From assembly GCA_016709875.1 (NCBI GenBank), contig JADJLZ010000007.1, forward strand, positions 62,001-126,000: a DNA stretch of 64,000 bases, read 5' to 3'. Origin of the DNA: Planctomycetota bacterium. GTDB taxonomy: Bacteria > Planctomycetota > UBA1135 > GCA-002686595. The translations under genes and the position numbers were made by a program. The notes below the pieces were generated by a model. It saw only the letters and a list, made by a program, of their open reading frames with translations, did no database searches and was not told the origin of the DNA. How positions within the stretch are numbered: the stretch's first letter is position 1; every line of letters begins with the position of its first letter. Positions 59,373 through 64,000 of the stretch are shown here, piece by piece.

Positions 59373-59828
59373 CTAGGGCGCGAGGAAGGCGCGCAGCTCC
59401 TCGAAGGCGCGGATCAATTCGCGGGTCTTCAGCTCGGCCTTGCGGCGCGCGTCGGGGCCGAGCGCGGCCTTCTTGTCCGGGTGGTGGCGCGCGATCTGAC
59501 GTCGGTAGTGCGTCCGCACGCGCGCGAGGTCGAACAGAGGCTCGATCCCCAGGCAGGCGAAGGCGCTGCGGATCTCGGGCGGGATCTCGCGCGCCATCGG
59601 GGTCGCGCTCACGCGCGGATCGGGCACGAGCACGATCACGAACGGGTCGCGGTGCACGGTCGCGGCCGCGAAACCCTGGCCGCAAGCCGAGCAGCACACG
59701 CGTGTCGAGGCGGCGGGGATCGGGAGCCGCATCGGCGCTCCGCAGTGCGTGCATTCGATCTTCGGCGCGGGTGCGCGCCTGCGCTTGGGCGGAGCGGACT
59801 TGCTCCAGGTGCTCGATGCGGGCTTCAC
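59373..59828 (-). CDS. Zinc-ribbon J-domain protein
   Basis: This 151-residue protein has an N-terminal basic stretch (residues 10-24), a Cys4 zinc ribbon (Cys26-x2-Cys29 and Cys46-x2-Cys49: 'ECTHCGAPMRL' and 'CCSACGQGF'), and a C-terminal J-domain-like helical pair with His-Pro-Asp at residues 116-118 in 'RRQIARHHPDKKAALG'. The HPD activates an Hsp70 ATPase, so it is likely a DnaJ-type co-chaperone. It has a C-terminal J domain, in contrast to classical DnaJ. The GTG start overlaps the stop of the small membrane protein gene (GTGA), so the two are probably made together. Confidence 0.85.
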   Translation of the reverse strand: MKPASSTWSKSAPPKRRRAPAPKIECTHCGAPMRLPIPAASTRVCCSACGQGFAAATVHRDPFVIVLVPDPRVSATPMAREIPPEIRSAFACLGIEPLFDLARVRTHYRRQIARHHPDKKAALGPDARRKAELKTRELIRAFEELRAFLAP

Positions 59829-60184
59829 GCGTGGGTTCCTCCAAAGACGGAGAGGTGCAGCATGTGAGCGTAGAGCAGGAACAGGCCGAAGAACACCAGC
59901 GCGTGAATCCAGAGCCCCGAGAAGCCGCCCGCCAGACCGCCGACCACGCGGTGGCCGTGCTTCATGCCCTCGCGCGTCAAGCTCTCGATCCACAAGAGCA
60001 ACCCGCCGAGCACGCCGATGGTCATGCCCATCACGACCAGCACCTTGGCCCAGTTCTCCAGCTGCGAGTCGAGGATCAGGTTCGAGAGCAGCGAGCGCAG
60101 CCACGCAGCGAGCAGCAGCGCCTCGACCGCGACCAGGCGCGCGTGCGAGAGCGGATTGCGGCTGCGTGTGCGCGACTTGGCCAT
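59825..60184 (-). CDS. Small membrane protein (three helices)
   Basis: This 119-residue protein has three hydrophobic segments: about residues 20-38 (AVEALLLAAWLRSLLSNLI), 46-65 (AKVLVVMGMTIGVLGGLLLW), and 85-115 (GGFSGLWIHALVFFGLFLLYAHMLHL). The N-terminus is basic (AKSRTRSRNPL), so the inside-positive rule places it in the cytoplasm. No family is recognised. It lies 5 nt downstream of the GT39-like glycosyltransferase gene and overlaps the J-domain gene, so all three form a short operon. A tie between the membrane protein and the J-protein is inferred from coupling. Confidence 0.78.
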   Translation of the reverse strand: MAKSRTRSRNPLSHARLVAVEALLLAAWLRSLLSNLILDSQLENWAKVLVVMGMTIGVLGGLLLWIESLTREGMKHGHRVVGGLAGGFSGLWIHALVFFGLFLLYAHMLHLSVFGGTHA

Positions 60185-60189
60185 GCCGT

Positions 60190-61836
60190 TCACTTCACGC
60201 GCACGATCTCGACCGGGTGGCCCCAGCAGCGCGAGCGCCAGACGCGCTCGAAGGCGTAGTAGCCCATCTCGTAGGCCGACGAAGAGAGCTCGTCGTCCAC
60301 GGGGTCGTAGGGATGCAGCACGAGCACCGGCTCGCCGATCGAGCGCAGGCCCTCGAGCACCTGGTTGTGCCCGGCCGCCTTGCCGGTGGGCACGACGCCC
60401 AGTCCGTAGGCGAGCCTTTCCGCGCGCGCATACTGCGCCACGCTCGCCGCGGGGCTCGTGCGCCACCACTCCTCGCGTGAGAGGCTGCGCAGGTCCCAGG
60501 CTCCCGCGGGTTCGCCGGGCAGCGCGAGCTGGTAGAGCTCCCAGCTGCCGCGGAAGCGCGCTTGGATCGCATCGAGGTCCGCGCGGCGCGAAAACAGCGG
60601 CAGCGAGAAGGTCGGCTGCAGTCCGATCGCGTCCCGTTCGCGGTCGGCGTGCTCTTCGAACCAGTGCGCGGCGGTCGCGAGCGTCTCGCCCTGTGAGCGC
60701 AGGAGCACGAGCTTCACGCTCACGAAGGTCTGTGGCACGAGCGCAAGCGCGGCCAGAACCGGCGGCAGCCTCAGCGCGTGCAGCGCGCCCGTCGCCAGCA
60801 GCGCCAGCACCGGCACGAAGGGCACGAAGAAGCGCGACTCGACGATGTTGCGCGTGCCGAAGACCAGCACGAAGGGCACGAAGCAGGCCGCGATCACCAG
60901 CAGCGCACGCCAGGACTCCCCGACGCGCGCGCGCCGCGCGGCCCAGAGCACGAGCAGCGCGCACACGAGCACGCACATCGCCGGCTCGTAGCCCCACAGG
61001 TAGCGCGCGATGTCGGGGAAGCCCCGGCCGCTGAAGAGCGTCCCGTTGACCTCTTGGCCGCCGATCGAAACCCCGCCGCGCTCGCCGGGCGCGAGGCCGG
61101 CCGCGAGGATCTCCCACCAAGCGGGCAGGAAGCAGGCGAGGAACGCGAGCAGCGCGAGCAGCGCGCCCAGCCAGCTGCGCTTGCGCGCGAGGAAGTGCGC
61201 CGCGGCGAGCGCCAGCGCGACGCACGCACCGTTGTGCAGTCCCGCGATCGCCAGACCCGCGCCCAGGCCTGCCAGCGCGTAGTTCCACAAGCTCGGCGCG
61301 TCCAGCAAGCGCAGCGCGAGCACCAGCCCCAGCGACATCAGTCCCGCCATCGCCGCGTGCGGCCGCGCCTGCTGCGCGTAGTTCGTCTCGAGCAGGCTGG
61401 TCGCGACGAACGCGGCCGCCAGCAGCGACCAGCGCGGATCGATGAAGCGCCGCGCGAGGAAGAAGGTCGAGGGCACCGCGAGCACCGACAGGCACGCGAT
61501 CACGATGCGCGCCTTCAGGTACGGCACGGCGAGCGCGGCGAGGTGCGCCGCGAGGCCCGCGTCGAGCGGCGCCGGCGCGGGGTACGAGCGGCCGGGCAAG
61601 CGCGCGATCAACCAGGCCAGGAGTCGCGGATAGAACGTGTCGGGCGCGCACAGGAAGCCCTCGCCCGCGCCCTCCGGTCGGGCGAACCAGGCCGCGTGCT
61701 TGACCAGCATCGAATCGGGTTCGACGTGGTGCGGCAAACCGCAACCGATGCCCACGAGGCGCACAGCCAGCGTCCCCAGGGTGAGGAGCACGAGCCAGAA
61801 AATCACCCGGCGCGGCGTGGAAGTGGAGGCGTCCAT
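60190..61836 (-). CDS. GT39/PMT_2-like membrane glycosyltransferase
   Basis: This 548-residue protein has about nine to eleven hydrophobic helices followed by a soluble C-terminal part (from about residue 390). The first luminal loop has 'GCGLPHHVEPDSMLVKHAAWFA' with the conserved acidic residue after the first helix, as in dolichol-phosphate-mannose-type transferases (GT39/PMT_2/ArnT clan). 'FFLARRFIDPRWSLLAAAFVATSLLETNYAQQARPHAAM' is the usual PMT_2 third/fourth-helix pattern (given as one named region, about residues 124-162). It would transfer a sugar from a lipid carrier onto a protein or lipid in the periplasm. It is divergent from the SGNH hydrolase, 67 nt away. Confidence 0.85.
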   Translation of the reverse strand: MDASTSTPRRVIFWLVLLTLGTLAVRLVGIGCGLPHHVEPDSMLVKHAAWFARPEGAGEGFLCAPDTFYPRLLAWLIARLPGRSYPAPAPLDAGLAAHLAALAVPYLKARIVIACLSVLAVPSTFFLARRFIDPRWSLLAAAFVATSLLETNYAQQARPHAAMAGLMSLGLVLALRLLDAPSLWNYALAGLGAGLAIAGLHNGACVALALAAAHFLARKRSWLGALLALLAFLACFLPAWWEILAAGLAPGERGGVSIGGQEVNGTLFSGRGFPDIARYLWGYEPAMCVLVCALLVLWAARRARVGESWRALLVIAACFVPFVLVFGTRNIVESRFFVPFVPVLALLATGALHALRLPPVLAALALVPQTFVSVKLVLLRSQGETLATAAHWFEEHADRERDAIGLQPTFSLPLFSRRADLDAIQARFRGSWELYQLALPGEPAGAWDLRSLSREEWWRTSPAASVAQYARAERLAYGLGVVPTGKAAGHNQVLEGLRSIGEPVLVLHPYDPVDDELSSSAYEMGYYAFERVWRSRCWGHPVEIVRVK

Positions 61837-61903
61837 TCTTCGAGGGTGGCCATGCTAGCGCGCGCGCTTCCCCGGATGCACGGGGACGGCTAAGCTCGAT
61901 CGG

Positions 61904-63094
61904 ATGAACTCCTGGAAGCGCGTCCTGCTCCTCGCCGCAGCCGCCCTCGCGCTCGTCTGCATCGCGCTCGAGGTCCTCTCGCGCATCGCGGACTCGGTCG
62001 CGCCCCCCGCTCCCAAGCAGAGCCCCGGGTTGATGCAGAAACTCGCGTTCGACTACCTCGACCCGGGCGCGGCCCGCCTGCGCGATTTTCGCACGATCCC
62101 GCACCCCTATCTGGGCTACGTGCTCAAACCCTCCTGGCACACGCCCGAGGGCGCGGCGCAGCAGTGCTCGCACAACTCGCTCGGCTTCCGCGGCAAGGAG
62201 ACCACCTGGCAGAAGCCCGCCAACACCTTCCGCATCCTCACGCTGGGCGGCTCGAGCACCTACGGCCAGAGCGAGTCGAAAGACTCCGCGGTCTGGTCGC
62301 AGCGCCTCGAGGACCTGCTCGAGGAGCGCAAACCCGCGCAGAAGATCGAGGTCGTCAACGGCGGCTGCTCGGGCTGGACGAGCTTCGAGATGCTCGGGCA
62401 GCTCGCCTACCGTGGACTGGACCTCTCGCCTGACCTCGTGATCCTCTACGAGAGCGTCAACGACATGCGCGCGGCGCTCTACACCGCCGCCGAGCCCGAG
62501 CCCGAGCGCGACAACACGCACTGGCGCGAAACCTGGCCCGTCGACCGGCCGAGTGCCTTCGAGAAGTTTCTCCAACACAGCCGCAGCTACCTCGTCTGGC
62601 GGCGCTTCTTCACCAACTACACGCAGGAGCGCGCCGACCTCGGCTTCTTCGCCATGGCCGGCTACGACCCGGCTTCGACCGAGCTCTACTGCAACCGCAG
62701 CCGCGGCGGCTACCCCGACGGCAAGGTGCCCGAGCGCGGCTTCCTGAACTACCGCCGCAACCTCGAGAGCATCCTCGCGCTCGCGCAGTCGCACGGCATC
62801 AAGGTCTTCATCGCCACGCAGGCGCTGATGGAGTGGGATTTCCCGCCGCGCGAGTGCGCCGAGATCCAGGTCGCAAGCTTCCGCCGCATCCAGAACATCC
62901 AGCGCGAGGTCGCGCAGGCGATGGGCGCCTCGATCGCCGAGACGGGCGCCGCGATCGAGACCGAGGAGAAGCGCGTCTTCGAGGCGACCGGCAAGCATCT
63001 CTTCAAGAACGACGTGCACCCCTTCGACGAGGGCTCGGAGCTGATCGCGCGCACGATCGCCGACGCGCTGGTGCAGCAGAAGCTCGTGCCCTGA
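61904..63094 (+). CDS. SGNH/GDSL-type hydrolase with N-terminal membrane anchor
   Basis: This 396-residue protein has an N-terminal hydrophobic segment (VLLLAAAALALVCIALEVLS) and then an SGNH hydrolase fold. Block I is 'ILTLGGSSTYGQSES', with the Ser nucleophile within Gly-Gly-Ser-Ser. Block II is 'VVNGGCSGWTSFEML', block III 'ILYESVNDMRAALY' with the oxyanion Asn, and block V 'DVHPFDEGSELIARTI' with the Asp-x-x-His pair. It resembles periplasmic acyl hydrolases or deacetylases such as those acting on acylated glycans. It is divergent from a GT39-like transferase, which fits a joint role in surface glycan modification; that link is inference. Confidence 0.88.
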   Translation: MNSWKRVLLLAAAALALVCIALEVLSRIADSVAPPAPKQSPGLMQKLAFDYLDPGAARLRDFRTIPHPYLGYVLKPSWHTPEGAAQQCSHNSLGFRGKETTWQKPANTFRILTLGGSSTYGQSESKDSAVWSQRLEDLLEERKPAQKIEVVNGGCSGWTSFEMLGQLAYRGLDLSPDLVILYESVNDMRAALYTAAEPEPERDNTHWRETWPVDRPSAFEKFLQHSRSYLVWRRFFTNYTQERADLGFFAMAGYDPASTELYCNRSRGGYPDGKVPERGFLNYRRNLESILALAQSHGIKVFIATQALMEWDFPPRECAEIQVASFRRIQNIQREVAQAMGASIAETGAAIETEEKRVFEATGKHLFKNDVHPFDEGSELIARTIADALVQQKLVP

Positions 63095-63100
63095 GGCGGC

Positions 63101-64000
63101 TCAGCGCTTGCGCGCGCGCGGCGGTTCCGCCACGCAACGGAAGCCCGCGGGCAAGGCCTTCCCCTGAGCGTCACTGAAGCGCGCGCCAAAGGCCGCGGCG
63201 CCACCGACGTCGCCGATCAGCACGACCAGTTCGTGCACACCCGGCGCGAGCGAGAGGTCCACGTGCATGCAGTCCTCGATCGCCGACTGCATGCGCAGAC
63301 TCTCCACGACCGGCTTGCCGTCGAGCCAGACCTTGATCCCGTCCTCGAAGCGCGGCCAGAAGAGCACGTCGAGGGCCGGCTCCGGCGCGTCCTTGCCCGG
63401 TTCCCACACGAGCACCGCCGCGAGCACGCCTTCGCCTGGTTCCATCTCGCGTTTGGTGAGCTCGTCGAGGTTCGTCCAGTCGTCGCTCTTGAGCGTCACG
63501 CGTTCGAAATCCCCGCCGGCGAGCTTGACGCGCTCGCGCGCGTGCAGCTTGTCCAGGTGCAGCGCGGACGGGTCGAGGAACTGCGGCAGCCCGGGTTTGT
63601 CGTGCAGCGGCCCGCAGTAGAGCCAGTCGCTCTCGAAGCGGATCTCCCCCGCCGGACTGATTCGCGGCCGCGCCGACTGCGCCGCTTTCTCGCGCTCGAT
63701 CTGCTTCCACATCTCGCCCAGTTCGAAGGGCGCGCTGATCGTCGCGCGGCGCAGGAAGAGCAGCGCGAAGCACGTATTGAGCCGTTCCGACGAGCCGGCG
63801 TAGCCCCAGGATCCGCCCGCCTGCTGCTCGTCGACGAGCCAGGCAGCTCCCTCGCGGTACCAGTCGTGCGTGCCGAGCTTGGTGCGCTGCGCGAGGCCGC
63901 ACCAGCGCTCGATCGCCCACAGGTAGGCGTAGTGCCAGCCGGTGGTCTCGTAACGCTCGCCGTAGGGATTGGCGCCGGTCCGGAAGCGCGCCTCCATCCA
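63101..64000 (-). CDS. 3' part of a secreted cyclase-fold (prenyltransferase/squalene-oxidase-like repeat) protein, 5' end outside window
   Basis: The last 298 or so codons are visible; the gene enters from the right edge. The first visible part has a terpenoid-cyclase-like repeat: 'THDWYREGAAWLVDEQQAGGSWGYAGSSERLNTCFALLFLRRAT' at about visible residues 43-86, with the 'QxxGGSW' feature. Repeats of this sort form an alpha/alpha barrel and often have no cyclase activity in planctomycete exported proteins. The C-terminal half is beta-rich with 'FEDGIKVWLDGKPVVESL' and 'LAPGVHELVVLIGD', which looks like a carbohydrate-binding or PA14-like domain. It converges with the SGNH gene with 6 nt between the ends. 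Confidence 0.7.
   Translation of the reverse strand, partial: WMEARFRTGANPYGERYETTGWHYAYLWAIERWCGLAQRTKLGTHDWYREGAAWLVDEQQAGGSWGYAGSSERLNTCFALLFLRRATISAPFELGEMWKQIEREKAAQSARPRISPAGEIRFESDWLYCGPLHDKPGLPQFLDPSALHLDKLHARERVKLAGGDFERVTLKSDDWTNLDELTKREMEPGEGVLAAVLVWEPGKDAPEPALDVLFWPRFEDGIKVWLDGKPVVESLRMQSAIEDCMHVDLSLAPGVHELVVLIGDVGGAAAFGARFSDAQGKALPAGFRCVAEPPRARKR

Noticed and set aside
1..64000. CRISPR arrays, tRNA/rRNA genes, insertion sequences, integrase genes
   Set aside because: Intergenic gaps are mostly under 200 nt, and I saw no spaced repeats, cloverleaf-like sequence or transposase motifs.

Overview
The window is a GC-rich (about 70% by eye), densely coded bacterial chromosome segment with no RNA genes, CRISPR arrays or recognisable insertion sequences. 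Several traits point to a planctomycete-like bacterium, perhaps a deep lineage. Three secreted proteins end in C-terminal domains I associate with planctomycete secretomes: two have a Tyr-Gln-x-Trp...Leu-Ser-Asp-Ala-Leu...Phe-Cys tail and one a Gly-Asp-Gly-Leu-Arg-Cys...Phe-Cys domain. There are also MORN_2-type repeat proteins, a DUF2961-like protein, a HEAT-repeat protein and a very large alpha-2-macroglobulin. This taxonomic guess is inference. Many gene pairs are joined by ATGA or GTGA stop/start overlaps, and GTG starts are common.

Layout. 1-5.8 kb (minus): a periplasmic PaoABC-like molybdenum hydroxylase (Tat-exported 2Fe-2S subunit, large molybdopterin subunit, FAD subunit), a small Cys-rich protein, a DUF1326 protein and a partial carboxypeptidase-regulatory-like protein. 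5.9-9.4 kb (plus): a PhnD-type ABC importer most like putative selenate transporters. 9.5-13.1 kb (plus): a four-gene ABC-2 transporter (two ATPases, two permeases). 13-16.8 kb: a DUF1579 lipoprotein, a small His-rich secreted protein with its own terminator, a frame-disrupted SenB-like selenosugar synthase, and an aldehyde dehydrogenase. 16.9-26.7 kb: small enzymes and regulators, including DinB/HxlR around a perfect palindrome, a cation/proton antiporter, a MarR-coupled pentapeptide-VOC fusion, a frame-disrupted threonine dehydratase-like enzyme, GNATs, a type-5 uracil-DNA glycosylase coupled to an aminotransferase, and a DUF2961-like protein.

26.7-34.7 kb: a CPA2 antiporter, an 827-residue secreted orphan, HtpG and a matrixin-like metalloprotease. 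34.7-40.1 kb (minus): a five-gene translationally coupled operon (Fe-S oxidoreductase, DUF3501, two MORN_2-repeat proteins, an unknown secreted protein), preceded by rubrerythrin with its own terminator. 40.2-45.4 kb: two divergent large secreted proteins, one a Ycf48-like beta-propeller broken by a homopolymer frameshift.

45.4-61.8 kb (minus): a two-domain SagB-type nitroreductase, a YdeI/DUF1801 protein, a 1932-residue alpha-2-macroglobulin with a thioester motif, a DUF72 protein, a GH127-like hydrolase whose 3' third is wrecked, a HEAT-repeat protein, a SuoX/YedY-type molybdoenzyme, a zinc-ribbon J-domain protein coupled to a small membrane protein, and a GT39-like membrane glycosyltransferase. 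61.9-64 kb: an SGNH hydrolase and the 3' end of a secreted cyclase-fold protein.

Three otherwise intact genes have lengths not divisible by three (970, 980 and 2186 nt), with the reading frame recovered exactly after one indel. This suggests residual assembly error rather than biology. The GH127-like gene carries many lesions and looks truly degraded. All family assignments come from reading the sequence by eye; no database search was run.
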